Below, in pieces: positions 23,031 to 34,408 of a DNA stretch of 64,000 bases (within the stretch, counting starts at the first letter, position 1; every line of letters begins with the position of its first letter). The position numbers and the translations under genes are program-made. Below the pieces are notes generated by a model that was given only the letters and a program-made list of their open reading frames with translations, searched no databases and was not told the DNA's origin. Origin of the DNA: Solanum dulcamara (Eukaryota; Streptophyta; Magnoliopsida; Solanales; Solanaceae); the NCBI RefSeq assembly GCF_947179165.1, contig NC_077245.1, positions 44,408,786 to 44,472,785 of the forward strand. Direction: 5' to 3'.

Positions 23031-24760
23031 ATATATATATACCATCGGAGTATTTATATACTCTAATGATATCAACGATGAAGAAATAGTGGTTCAGTGA
23101 CTAGAACAAGGGGGCAGTCAGATAAATAGTTTAAATCGTGGATCCAATTCGGATAAATAGTTTAAATTAGGTCCAATTTAAATAAATACCTTGTCTAATG
23201 AATCTAATTTGCGTAGTTTTTCCAAAAAAAAAATTGAGGTGCGCAAGGAAAAAGAGAACTACAATACTAGATATTAATTAGGAAATTTAGTGCCCCATCA
23301 ATAACAATGACCATGACAATGACAGGTGCGCTGTTAATTGAGTTTTTTCATATTTAGTTTATTTTTAAGTTCACATATACTCATTTCTTCAATGAGTTCT
23401 TTCATATTTAGTCTATATTCCTTTGTAGATCCTCGTTCAAGAAATTTATAAAATATATTTGATTAATAAAAAATAATTTCCTTTTATAAAATTAGTGCCA
23501 CTAGTATTCAACTTTATTTAGTTTTTCTTATAATCATGTGAAGCACGGATAAGTACACTAGTTAATGATATAAATAATAGATCTTATTTGCCACATTTTA
23601 ACACCCACATAAATTATGAAATCCAATTGGGACCCATATTTGTGGACTTCAAACGGTTCCTAACACCTTCCTTTCGACGTAACTTGAACTCTTACTCTAT
23701 CTATGATTTTACAGACCTTTTTTATTAATTTTATTTGTATTTAGTGTAGAATAATGTCCTAATGCACCTTTAATTTGTTACGTACCGACCCTTCTCTTTT
23801 TTAATCCTAAAAAGAGTTGTCACATTGTTGCAAACCCGTTTTGAGAAAAATAGAGCGCCAGAGTATACATTATTCGGTTAAATAATTAGCTCTTATAAAA
23901 TTGTGTTGTGATTTATTGTCGATTTGTTTTAGCACTAATAAACTACTTTCATATCACAAACACATTATCTATATATTATAATTGACCGTTAAGAAATATT
24001 TATACCACCAAATTAAGAAAGACTCATCAAAATTAGTGGAAGTAAACACACCCCTTGGGGACTTGGGTTGTAACCCTTCCTTGGACTTTGTTAATGCGAG
24101 ATGATTTGTGCAATAAGTTGCCTCTTTTTTAATTGTATTTTTAAATGTCCTAAATATAATAAGGTTGTTTTGAATTATTAGCATAATTTTTTCGGAAATG
24201 TACAAATGTGATGTGGATGCTCACTAAATCGTTAATTAATTCATTTCCCTTTCTCATATCGTGGGTTTCAATTTTTTCATAACTATTGTCTAATTAATTC
24301 ATGATTATTTTGAAGGTCTTTTGAAAATAATTTTTCTATCTCTATAAAATAAAAATAAGGTTTTTATTTACTCTTACCCTTTTTAAATCTCATATGTGAG
24401 ATTCTACTAGGTAAGTTGTTGTCATTGTCGTCTTATTAGATTCATTAATTTGGATAATTATGCCCCCCTTTTAAAGAGATTGGATATGTGAGAAAAAGCT
24501 TAATTAAAAGCAATATACTTGTTGATTTTTAGTTAATTGAACCTGTTGAACATACTATGAATTACAACTAGACAATGTGGAAACCGACAACCTATATAAA
24601 ACAAGAAAATTCAAGAACAAAAACTATTGTTTTATTTCATCTGGCGGAAATTTACTACTACAAGACATATGTCCATTTAAAAAAAGGATCAAAAGAATTA
24701 GTTAATGTTAAAAAAGGGTGATCTTGTGTATATCTTCTTGACTATAAGTTCAAATTAATT
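23031..24760. other. Intergenic AT-rich DNA, no gene seen
   Basis: Short ORFs only, with no conserved motif on either strand. It contains a phrase near 23535 (AAGCACGGATAAGTACACTA) of the kind found at the ends of plant repeats, but no delimited element. Confidence 0.5.
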
Positions 24761-24890
24761 TCCTTAGAAGAAGAAGAAGAAGAAATCCCAGAGATTGGCT
24801 TGTTGAATGTTGTAGCAGTGGCTGATGTAGAGGCATAATGATGATGATATGGATACATGTAAATCCAAGTTAGAAGAAATACTGTTGGGC

Positions 24891-25384
24891 TCACTCTGTA
24901 ATAATTTGGACAAAACTTGGCACGTTATGAGTTTCTTCAACACTTTGTTGATTATTTTCAATTGGAACATAACTTGAAACATTATGAGTTTTTTGGACAC
25001 TTTGTTGATTATTTCCAAAAGCATGATGATTATCCTCTATTTTTTCAAGACAAAGCTTGAAAGCACTTGATTTCTTGCGATATTTTCTCTCATTAGAATT
25101 AGCATTCAATAATCTCATGACTAGCAATCTGTGTTGATGTTCTGCTAGGCACGAAATCCTTAGCAATCTTAGCCCAATTGCCTTTCCCATGAAAATCCAA
25201 TTCCTTCAAAAATGCTAAGTGTTCATCCTCTGTCCATAAATTTCCTTTCTTGATTCTTCTTTCCATGCTATCTTTTTTAGACATTGCAAATCTCCACACC
25301 AAATAATTTGATGCTTTTGCATTTCTCACTACACGTTCTTTGATTATGCCCATTTCGACCACAAAGCCTACAATTCCTTTCCAT
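24891..25384 (-). pseudogene. R-R-type MYB-related transcription factor, frameshifted pseudogene
   Basis: An ATG at 25384 (minus) opens MERNCRLCGRNGHNQRTC, a C-x2-C-x4-H-x4-C knuckle of the kind that starts KUA1/MYBS3-like proteins, then KLFGVEICNV. A one-base shift follows, and the next frame gives RRIKKGNLWTEDEHLAFLKEL, GKGNWAKIAKDFVPSRTSTQIASH, a single SANT/MYB repeat. The family then has AQKYF; here those bases are missing and the frame shifts again to RLLNANSNERKYRKKSSAFKL and a tail with two copies of NNQQSVxxTHNVxSxV. The stop is at 24891-24893. Intact relatives bind I-box/TATCC-like DNA in the nucleus. Two frame breaks and the missing SHAQKYF core make this copy non-functional. An unannotated short intron is a weaker alternative, because no proper GT-AG pair fits. 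Confidence 0.8.
24903..25018 (-). repeat. Short tandem duplication in the MYB pseudogene tail
   Basis: Two adjacent units of about 54-57 bp encode NNQQSVQKTHNVSSYVPIE and NNQQSVEETHNVPSFVQI. The duplication is in frame, so it probably arose while the gene was still coding. Confidence 0.7.
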
Positions 25385-25435
25385 TGCTAATTTTTTTCTT
25401 TTCTTAAGAGCCTAATTTGAGAACTAAGATTTATA

Positions 25436-25447
25436 GTGTATATATAA
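25436..25447 (-). promoter_or_regulatory. Probable TATA box of the MYB pseudogene
   Basis: On the minus strand CTTATATATACAC lies about 55 bp upstream of the ATG at 25384, a normal plant spacing for a very short 5' leader. Position and sequence are the only support. Confidence 0.5.
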
Positions 25448-25449
25448 GG

Positions 25450-26056
25450 AAGAAAGATTCCTTTTTTATGCAATGTGAAACGAAAGAGTGTCTTTTTCAC
25501 CTTTTCTGCTATGTTTGATTAGTTATGGTAACTAGTAGTAATAATGCTATGAGTTCTTATTTTTATTAATTCTTTTTTATAGCAGATTACTTATTATCGA
25601 TCAATCCATAAAGAAATGTAGTTGAAATAAGGAAAAAAAAAATTTACTACTATTTTACAATCTTATGATTCTTAGTTTTGCGCCATCCGGTATTCTAATA
25701 ATCTAATGTTATATACTCGTATAGGAGTAACAAAAGTTTCTCTTTTTATGCTGGGTAAAAGTTGCTTTGCATTTATTATAACCATTATTGAAAATAAAAG
25801 GAAAGTGTGTTTTTGGACTAAGAAAAATATTTCGAATTATTTATGGAAAGGAGGTAAAGGATTATATTTGTACCAATTGTAATTTACCTTTTCTCTTACT
25901 TTGTTTTATTGTCCCAATGCAATATGTGATAAATAAGAACACGGTGCCGGTAATTTTCCCCATAAGATTTGATCTCAGCCCAGAAAAATTGATCATAGAT
26001 ACGTTTCCTTATAAAGGATTTATATTACTTTTAATAATTGACCGATCTTTTATATA
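25450..26056. other. MYB upstream region and AT-rich DNA, no other gene seen
   Basis: The 118-codon ORF at 25788-26144 runs into a MITE and has no recognisable domain, so I do not call it a gene. Confidence 0.5.
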
Positions 26057-26275
26057 TTCCCTCCGTTTCAAAAATAATGACCTCCTTTCCTTTTTAATCT
26101 ATTTCAAAAAGAATGATCCATTTCCTTTTTTGGTAAAAATTTAATTTCAACTTTTCATTTGACATGTTTAAAAGGTATTTTGGTATATTTGTCATAACTT
26201 TAATTTAGGACCACAAAATAATTTTTTTTAAACTCCGTGCCAAGTCAAACTACACCATTCTTTTTGAAATGGACG

Positions 26276-26276
<1 letters not shown>
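26057..26276. mobile_element. Stowaway-like MITE
   Basis: The left end TTCCCTCCGTTTCAAAAATAATG and the right end, read in reverse (CCGTCCATTTCAAAAAGAATGG), form imperfect terminal inverted repeats of the CTCCCTCCGTTTCA type typical of plant Stowaway elements. The element is about 220 bp, AT-rich, without coding sequence. Its left flank is TA-rich, and the right flank is a TG/TA microsatellite, so the TA duplication cannot be proved. Confidence 0.7.

Positions 26277-26317
<41 letters not shown>
26277..26317. repeat. (TG)n(TA)n microsatellite
   Basis: A run of TG repeats passes directly into about 14 TA repeats, beside the right end of the MITE. Confidence 0.95.
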
Positions 26318-26324
<7 letters not shown>

Positions 26325-26332
26325 GTTAATAA

Positions 26333-26734
26333 AAAGAGGTAAAAAAATGCTCTTAATTTACATGAAATTGAAAAAAAAATCAATTTATAGTTTGGTCCAA
26401 AAATGTTCTTGTTATCGATAGTTTGATAAAAAAAATGTCCTTATTATTAATTAATGATTCAAATATACCCTTTTTCCTAATAAATATATTAGTTTTGAAA
26501 AACATTTTCTATTCATAATAAAAATATTACTATTAAAGAATCTAATTCTTCTTTCTTGTCTTTTAAAATCACTTAAACTAATAAATACATAGAAAATAAT
26601 ATTGTTTTCTTCTTAATCTCATTTTAACAATTAAAATAGCATAACTCCATGTACCTTTTTAATAGATTATTTATGGCATATATATAGAATCATAGTAACT
26701 TCATCATTAATTCTCATTTAGATAACGAGAAAAA
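26333..26734. mobile_element. Palindromic TIR element, left half (split by solo LTR)
   Basis: 26370-26480 contains TAGTTTGGTCCAAAAATG and nearby phrases that reappear in reverse complement at 30440-30560 (TAGTTTGGTCCAAAATG when read on the minus strand). The two halves are complementary over roughly 200 bp and are separated only by the solo LTR at 26735-30291. There is no coding sequence. Confidence 0.65.
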
Positions 26735-29700
26735 CGTAATGACCCTCCAGGTCATGTCCTCCATTTTTCGATCTTTTCAGCATTTAGAGCTTTCCACTAG
26801 AGACCCCAAGTCATTTATGACTTGATGAGAGTGACAGTTTGGTCATCTGATCGTTTGTTTGGTTTTTATGTCCGTTTTTGTGTTTTGGAGCTTTTAAAAC
26901 TTGAATAGTTGACTTTGGTAAGAAATCCTTTAGCTACTAATCTAGCATTGTATCCATCTACCGAGTCATCTTCTTTATGCTTGATCTTGTAAATCCATGC
27001 ACCAAACAAAAAAGGAATAAGTTTCGAATTCTCAAAATCGTCTAAGCTAAACCTATAGAATTCCACTTTTTTTTTCTTTTTCCTTCGGGTAAATGGTCTC
27101 AGAATAGAATTTTGATGGTCCTGTTAGCTCCTGAATGTCGAATTTGGTCTAGAATGACCTTTCGTGCTGGTCTCGAGCCTTTTGATCACATTCTGAGTCC
27201 CCTTGTGGAATTTGTCTTAAAATGGAGCTTAGGTGTAGGACCCATTTTTCGTCGAGATGACCTCGATTGGAGGTTTCGATAGCTTTGTTGGGTCCGGAAT
27301 GTTGTTTCTGAGTGGGTAGCATATTCGATTTGCATTGGTGGGACTCTGAACTATTTTCGAAGGTCCGATGGAGACTTGAGATTTTATTCCCAAGTACTGG
27401 TGCAGCCGCTCCCACGGAGCCTAGGCTCGCTCCTGCAGAGAGCTGGTCGTGCCGTGAAGTCGCCCAGGTAAGAAGGCGTCGCTCTTATGGGGCCTTTTTC
27501 ATACCTGCAACCTCCCACATGTGGAGCAAAGGATCGCTCTTGCGGGGTGACCGGTCAATTGATCATTGCTCCTGCAAAGCCCTTTGCTGCTCCAGCGGCA
27601 CCGCGCCTGCGATGTCGGGGTCGCTAGTGCAACATTTCCAGTGATTTAGTCACTGAAGGTCTTCTTTATTTCAGTTTGTTGGGACATTTTTAGGAGGCGA
27701 TATATCGAGCTTTAGACCTCCAATTAAGGTGATTTCAAGTGCGTTTGCTCTAAAATTAGTGTGGGTTTGTAGTGGAATGAATGATCGGAGGAGTGCGGAG
27801 AGCATCATGTGGAGGTAATTTCTGCCCTGAAGAGGCTGCCCTAGTTTTTTTAATTGTGCTTTAATGGGATTTGATTGCATGGGCTACTTTCTTCTTTTTC
27901 GAGCATCGAATTATGTCCTATTTTGGGACACAATCTCATTAAGTCATTTTGGACCTTTTGATGGAGTTGACTTTGAAATTTTGGGTGCTGGTCCCACATT
28001 TTAGATCCAATTCTGGGTCCGACTCTGATAATTACAATTTTGGCGTCTAAACGTCCGTAATGATGTGGTGATTGATATTTTGTTAGCATGGTAGCCATTG
28101 AAGGTGTTTCGAAAGTGGATAGCTACTGTACGACAGATTCAGAATGTACGTGATCAGCTTCGAGGTAGGCTATGGTCTCCTATTTCAATTGAACTTTATT
28201 AGATAATGTTTAAGTATTAATTGCATGTGATTTAGGTGGGTAATTGCCAAGTATTAGGTTTTCTCCCTTTTATTCTATTTTTTTATTCTCGATTGAGCCT
28301 TAGACTAGCATATCCTCTTAAAATGCTTAGTTTAGGCCTTGATTGTGGTATAGTTTGGTGTGATTATCCTTATTACGATACCTAATGGCCTTAGGCTAGT
28401 TTTGAGCCTTAGATGTCATGGTATGTGCTTTATTGTCCTTGTAGTTATGTGTGACTTTCGGTAGGGCTTGTTTTAGATAATGTATCTTGTGCTAGTGCTT
28501 GAGACTTTAGTGACTCGTTGTAGCCGTGGGTTTGACTTAGTTGTGCTCAGTTGTGTGCTGTAGTGGCATATTTTGGGTAAGACGTCATCCTTTGAGTTTT
28601 CTCCCCCTATTTGATTTTGACCCACTTCTTGTTTCCCTCACTTTATGATTAGCGGTAGGCTTATGGTGCTTTTTGAGTTGTTGTTATATTGTTGGGTCCG
28701 AGGCCATGTTAAAGGAGAAATCGAATCCCATGTTAGTTCCTTATGCCTTGGTAGCATGGTAGGATTGGTGTTATATTTCTATTTGTGTGTGCTTTGTTTG
28801 AATGCTGATGATGGCATGCATTGCATTGACTGAGCATTTTCACAAATTTTTTGGTACGATCCTGGTTGATACATTAGATTTTGACTACTAGTTTTGAGAA
28901 AATGCATTTTCACACTTTTAACTATTTTAAAAAGGTTTTAATAGGAGTCATACCACCTGGATTAATTTGATTCACTGATTTTTGAGACTTATGAGGTGTT
29001 GAGGACATACTCCTTTTCTACTAAAAACACAGAGGCATCTGGGATGCACTCAATTTTTACTTGACTAGTTGGTGCATCGTCGCCTTTTCCTACATGGTTT
29101 GGCTACTCATTCCTCCGGTACCACGACAGAGAGGGCTTGTTGTAAGACCTGATTTGGGACCATACAGTGTATACGGACAGCCTACATCTCCTATAGGCCC
29201 TTCGGGCCGTGAGTACCACTGTACCAAATGAGGGAGCTACATAGGTTCACCTGGCAGGCCGAGGGCCGGAGTGGGTATATACACTTGGTTATTGATGACA
29301 TTGATTTTTGATGGTACTTTGATTTTACTGCAAACTTACATTCATATGCATCGTCTATCACCATTAAAATTGTTTGTTGTTTGGCACCCGCGGTTCATCG
29401 GAGGCGGTTGGGTTATGTTTGTTGTTTGTACCTTCCAGGTGTATGGGCATCTGATTAGTTATTGTTTAATTATAATTGTGTTTATCTTGTATTGCATTGG
29501 GTAGTTGGTTAATCATGTGGCTCATTCTTGACTTGATGTGAGTACTTCCCATTAGGTTGAGTTGGATTAGTCTTTAGGTTGTTATGTTGTTTAGTAGTGA
29601 TTGTCTTCGGTATGTCCTTGCTTAGTTGACTTCTGTATTACCTCTTTGGTGCGAGTAGGTTGTTGGGCTTGCGCTTTCAAGTATATTCCCTGACTCGGTT

Positions 29701-30291
29701 CCTTTACTCCTTGTATTCTACTTCTTCATTCTCATTACCTACTCTAGCATGTTACATCTCATGTGTAGTTACTCGTGTTATACTTACATGATTTATATGT
29801 TGTTAATATTTACTTTATCTGTGGATCTCAATCTGCCTATGTCTACTGAGTACCATATGTTTGGTACTCATACTACACTTCTGCTCTCTATATATCCTAG
29901 TATGAGTTCTCACTGCTGATTGGTTTTGTGAAGAGCAGCTTCTGGACTTCGAAGACTAGGGTGAGCTCCTGCCGTTTGGAGTTATTGGTTTCCATCTATT
30001 TTAGCTAGGCTAGTCTTTATGTTGTATTTAGAGACAATTTGTACTTATGTTGTATTGATAAAAGCCCTTACTCTTATTTTGATTAGATGCTCTATTACTG
30101 ACTGATGTCATGTCTTGGGATGGGTGTTGTTATGTATTCGGTTACTCCTCTTTCTTTTCATTATTATCTATCCCCCGCTTCATTTTCTTAACTTCCGCTT
30201 GATAGCTCATTGATTCTGGTTCCGAGCTAAGGATTAGGCTTACCTACTAGCGGATTGTAGTTTGTATGACCTGAGAAATTGGGCCGTAACA
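26735..30291 (+). mobile_element. Solo LTR, Tekay-like gypsy, 3557 bp
   Basis: It begins CGTAATGACCC (TG changed to CG) and ends GGGCCGTAACA. Both ends match the LTR of element D (34409-37614: TGTAATGACCC start, GACCTGAGAAATTG near the end). It is flanked by AAAAA on both sides (26730-26734 and 30292-30296), and no primer-binding site or polypurine tract adjoins it, so it is a solo LTR left by recombination between two LTRs. A GC-rich word cluster lies at about 27395-27625. Confidence 0.8.
26929..27066 (-). pseudogene. Captured fragment of copia reverse transcriptase inside the solo LTR
   Basis: On the minus strand the text reads GAWIYKIKHKEDDSVDGYNA and then RLVAKGFLTK, the start of the Ty1/copia reverse transcriptase domain. 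The sister LTR at 34409 lacks this ~150-bp block at the matching place (after the GAAAAGTTGACTTCGGT phrase), so it is an insertion or template-switch patch in a gypsy LTR. Confidence 0.75.
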
Positions 30292-30580
30292 AAAAAAATT
30301 CTAATAAAATAGAATTTTTTTTGCTTCGTAATATTTTTTGAATTAAAGAAGGATAAACATTTTCTAATTAGAAAAAATCATCATTAGAAAAAAGAATGTT
30401 TTTTTTAAAAAAATAAATAATATATTTATTTTAAAAAAGGGTATTTTGACCCATTAAATAACAATAGAGACATTTTGGACCAAACTACTCATGACAAGAG
30501 TATTTTTAGACCATACTAGTAACTTAGTGCATTTTGTTCAATTTCGCAAAGTGTATGGGCATTTTGTCATTTTCTATATA
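30292..30580. mobile_element. Palindromic TIR element, right half
   Basis: This is the reverse-complement partner of 26333-26540. When read on the minus strand it gives the same order of phrases (AAAATGC, GAAATTGAA, TAGTTTGGTCCAAAA, then a CCCTTTTT-like tract and AATAAATATATTA). Confidence 0.65.
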
Positions 30581-31440
30581 TTTACAAGAGAAAATTCATA
30601 TGTAACAATGATTTCGCCGAGATAGTTTGTGTATTTATGAAATATAGCAACCATTTGTTTCAAAATGTAACAGAGGTTATGTCGTGATTTTATTTCACTT
30701 TTTTATTTGAAAAAAGAGACACTTTAAAAATATTTAAGTATTTTCACAATTACACTTAAAAAAATTTAAAAAATTCAGATAGATAAATCTTTAAAAAATT
30801 CGAAAGATTGGGTAAACAATTTCAATTTCCATTTCAAAAAGGAATTAACACTTGAAATGTCCACTAAGAAATGGTTGTCCGATCACTTAACTAAAAATTA
30901 TTTGACTAACTTGAGAAAAATAATTTAAAGAGATTTATTGAAAAATTAAAAAGAGAGGCATTTCTAAGGAATTACTTGAGCAAATTGAAAGAAGCTCAGC
31001 ACAGGAAAATTCATAAAGAAAAACACTCTAGAATTTTTTTTTAAAAGGCTAATTTTGACCAAATTTAAGTCGAGCCAAATGAATGCTCTTATTGTACGAT
31101 GGTAGGGACGATTTCTTCTATTATTGACAAGAAAGATACCAAATTCTCCTTTAGATAGCTTTATCTGCGATGTAGGTAATTTTAATCAAAACCTCTTTTA
31201 AGGGGAGAAAATGTTTGACAAGCTAACTTTATTGGCCTTAAAAATAAAGTAAAACAAATATAACAAAATAAGTTCGTCTTTTGGAAATTTCAACTAAATT
31301 AAAATTAAAGTTAAGAGTTAAATCAAACAAATTAACGAAGGAAAAACTACCTAATTACATAAATTTTCTATCATATTTATTAATTCTATCTATAATTTAA
31401 AATAATTATATTTTTTCCTACTAATTAATACTTTTATACC
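30581..31440. other. AT-rich intergenic DNA, no gene seen
   Basis: No motif-bearing ORF, no clear terminal repeats. Confidence 0.5.
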
Positions 31441-31790
31441 AGATTTCAAGTCAAATACACCTAGATGCATGTATTTTTGCTACCAGATAAGCTAAAATAG
31501 GGAGAGAGGCGAGCGAGATAGGAGGGAGGCGAGTGATATAATCTATGTATCCCAAATACATGCGAATAGCACTAAATACATGTATCTGGGACACCAGATA
31601 CAGGGAGAGAGGCGAGCGAGATAGGAGAGGGGTGAGCGAGGTGTATCTAGAATAAATTACACCTAATTTTGACCCCATGTATCCTGGATACATGTATCTA
31701 GACGTATCTGGGTGCGCTAGATACATGTATTCGAAGTCTAAAATCTAGTAAGATTCATATATTGCAAACTAGCGTGAATCTAAGTAATTG
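31440..31790. repeat. Cluster of GATACATGTATC palindromes and a duplicated GAGGCGAGCGAGATA block
   Basis: The palindrome AGATACATGTATTC/GGATACATGTATCT occurs several times between 31560 and 31735, and AGAGAGGCGAGCGAGATAGGA is present at about 31502-31523 and again at about 31608-31629. It looks like the subterminal part of a DNA element, but I cannot define both ends. Confidence 0.55.
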
Positions 31791-31922
31791 GCTCCTAAAC
31801 TAGTGGGATTTCTATAAGTTAACCGTAATTGAAATAAATAAATCTATAGCAAAACAGAGAAATATAATGTTTGGACTGTTGGCCCATATTTGTTGATTCT
31901 AACGTTTTGGACCCAAAACCCA

Positions 31923-33547
31923 TGTAACAGCTCGGAAATCCTAAGTTCAGATTAGGTCATGAGAAGCTGAAAATTTAAGTCTCCAGAAATATTTGAGTTT
32001 TTATGGACACTATCTACGGACCATGAATGAAATCACGAATCGTAGATGGGCTCGTGAATCTAATTTCCGAGACTTAGTTACTGTTTCTATTATTTCATAT
32101 TTACGAACTCAATCTATGAATTGTAGATGAAACCACAAGCAGTAGATTGTTTCGTAGATGAATTTTAAAAACTTAACATTTAGCCTGAATTCTACGAGCC
32201 CAGTTTACGGAGGTAAAATGTTTTACGGGTTGTAGATTGTATTATAGATCAAAGTACTGAGACTTGACTTATACCTTATTTATACGGACCTTGTTTACGG
32301 CTCTAGATGAGACTACAGACCGTAGATTGGTCCCATAGAACACACTTCAGAGACTCAGATTCTAGGTCTAAATTTCACAGACGGAATCCACAGACCGTAC
32401 ATCAAAACAAGGTTCGTATATTCCTCCGTGGAATGTTCCAACAAATTTTTAATTGAGGTTATTTTGGTGATTTAAGAAAATATTTTTGAGTATTAACTCT
32501 ACACAGAGATTATCAATTTTCCTTAGAGTGGGACCCTTTTTCCTAAAATGGAACTTCATATAGTTATTGAGCATTATTGCATTATTTTGTGAGTAGTATT
32601 GAACATCGAGTTGGTTAAGAGTTCAGATAGTTCAAACCCCAGAACTACGCTGCCAGCATAAGATAGGATCATGTTGTTGATTCGGAGACTCCTCAGAAAG
32701 CCCCCATAAGGGTTTAGATATTAAATCCATTAGTTATGTTCGTCCTCTACCTTGACAAAGTATTGAATGGCTCTGGCAACATGGAAAAGACATTGTATCA
32801 TCACGAGGCTCATAGTGGTGGCTGTCGGTTAGAGAAATTTCCCAAGAAAAGTAAAGTTATACTGTTTTTCAGTTTGTGATATTATTGCATATATCTTAGT
32901 TGTAAAGCTTTGTTGTTTTAATACACTTGTATGTTTTACTTTTCGGTTAGCTATTTTAGAATTTACTCTCACATATATTCTTTTCGTTCAGTATTTTTCA
33001 ATTTAGCATGTTGTTTTATTCATCCATTTTACATACCCAACATTTTATTAACAGATACCATTTGGCGCTGCATCTTTCAATGATACAGATTTAAGTGTCG
33101 GTATCGATAGCAGACGCTTCATTAGGATCTTCTCTATCATCATTTTGTGAGACCTCCTTACTATATATTGAAGGGCTCTAGTTTACTTACTTTCAATATT
33201 TAGTAGACATTCTAGTAGAGTATTCAGGTAGTCGTAGGTCTTGTTCCGATACCTATCTTCAGTTCAGTAGAGGCTTCATAGATGAGTTAGACGAGTCATT
33301 CAAGTTATTATTTTTAGATGTTTTCAAACATTTATATTATTATTATTCAGACTTCTTTTCAGACTTTTGCAAAAAATTGTTAAGATAGTTTATTTCGTTT
33401 GAATAATTGTGATGCTCATCTCTTATAAAGCTTCCCCATAAGTTGTTTAGTCTTCCGCTTAGTAATAAGCCAAACTAAAATTTTATTTGGGACTGAAAAT
33501 AATTTTGAGTGCAGGCCACACCCAGGAAATAGGCTCGGGACATGACA
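31923..33547 (+). mobile_element. Solo LTR, gypsy type, 1625 bp
   Basis: It begins TGTAACAGC and ends GGGACATGACA, with a perfect ACCCA duplication at 31918-31922 and 33548-33552. Its middle part (about 32590-32850: TTGAACATCGAGTTGGTTAAG, then a variant of CTACGCTGCCAGCATA) parallels the LTRs of elements C and E. The first third holds many copies of CAGACCGTAGAT-like words on both strands (32014-32440). Confidence 0.9.
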
Positions 33548-33552
33548 ACCCA

Positions 33553-34133
33553 TCTGCTGCAAAATGCTCTTTTGAGCTTTCTTCAATGGATTTTGGCCCA
33601 TTTCTTTTTTGAACTTGTATATTAGCTTCCTTTGAACCTGTATATCATCTTCCTTCGACCTGTATACTAGCTTCCCTTCCTCTCAAACAAGTGACGAGGC
33701 TGACTGAAAAATGAAATATTGGGCTTTAGCCCATTTCATACATGCAAGGGAAATACTAGAGTCCATGCGGGACTCGGCCACACAAATTATACAAAAAAAG
33801 AAAACTAAAAGAGAGGATTAGAGTGAGCATTATGTAAAAATAAGAAAAAATGTATCTTCCTATCTAAAAGCAACTGAACATACAACAGCCTTAAACAAAT
33901 CCCTAGCTACCAAGATATTTTCAATAGCTTACCCAAAGAAAGAAAGCAAAACAATTTTATAAATAATGGCTTCAGGCAAACAGTCTTCTATGCTATCACA
34001 GGTCAATCCCAGAATCACAATGTTTATACTTATTTTAAACGAAAGACTTGTCCCTAGTAGTAGGATAAACAAGTAAAAAGAAAGAGACGATGAAAAATTA
34101 TGATCCTAAAAAACAAGATTATATTCGACAATA
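33553..34133. other. Intergenic DNA, no gene seen
   Basis: This continues the sequence interrupted by the solo LTR. Only short ORFs are present. Confidence 0.45.
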
Positions 34134-34195
34134 ACGGTGGAGCCAGGATTTTGGCTAAGGGGTTCAAAATTTGAAGAAGTAAACACATGAACTTG
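34134..34195 (+). mobile_element. Terminal fragment of a DNA-transposon-like repeat
   Basis: GGTGGAGCCAGGATTTTGGC and GGTTCAAAATTTGAAGAAG form a phrase I associate with one end of a common plant repeat (hAT-like, from memory). It is cut off at about 34195, where element D coding sequence starts. Confidence 0.35.
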
Positions 34196-34196
34196 T

Positions 34197-34408
34197 TGAG
34201 GATCCAATTGCTATGTTGGCCAAAGATGTTAGGCGGTTGCGATCAAGAGCCATTCCTGTGGTTAAGGACGTTGGAGACATCGTCTAGTCGAGGAGGCTAC
34301 CTAGGAGACTAAGCATGAGATGAGGGCACAGTTCCTCGGCTTATTTGAGCCTTCGGGTACTTCTTGACTCTTACTTTTGCTGACGAAAGTTTTTTTAGTA
34401 GTGGATGT
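34197..34408 (+). pseudogene. Element D: chromodomain-like end of a Tekay-type integrase
   Basis: The frame gives EDPIAMLAKDVRRLRSRAIPVV, the start of the chromodomain-like tail, and the sequence then drifts through frame breaks toward a final SLRVLLDS-like end. It is followed after a short untranslated stretch by an LTR, so it is the last piece of a gypsy pol. The rest of the element is missing at the left. Confidence 0.75.

Noticed and set aside
25788..26144. 118-codon ORF
   Set aside because: It runs into the Stowaway-like MITE and shows no conserved motif or plausible gene structure.
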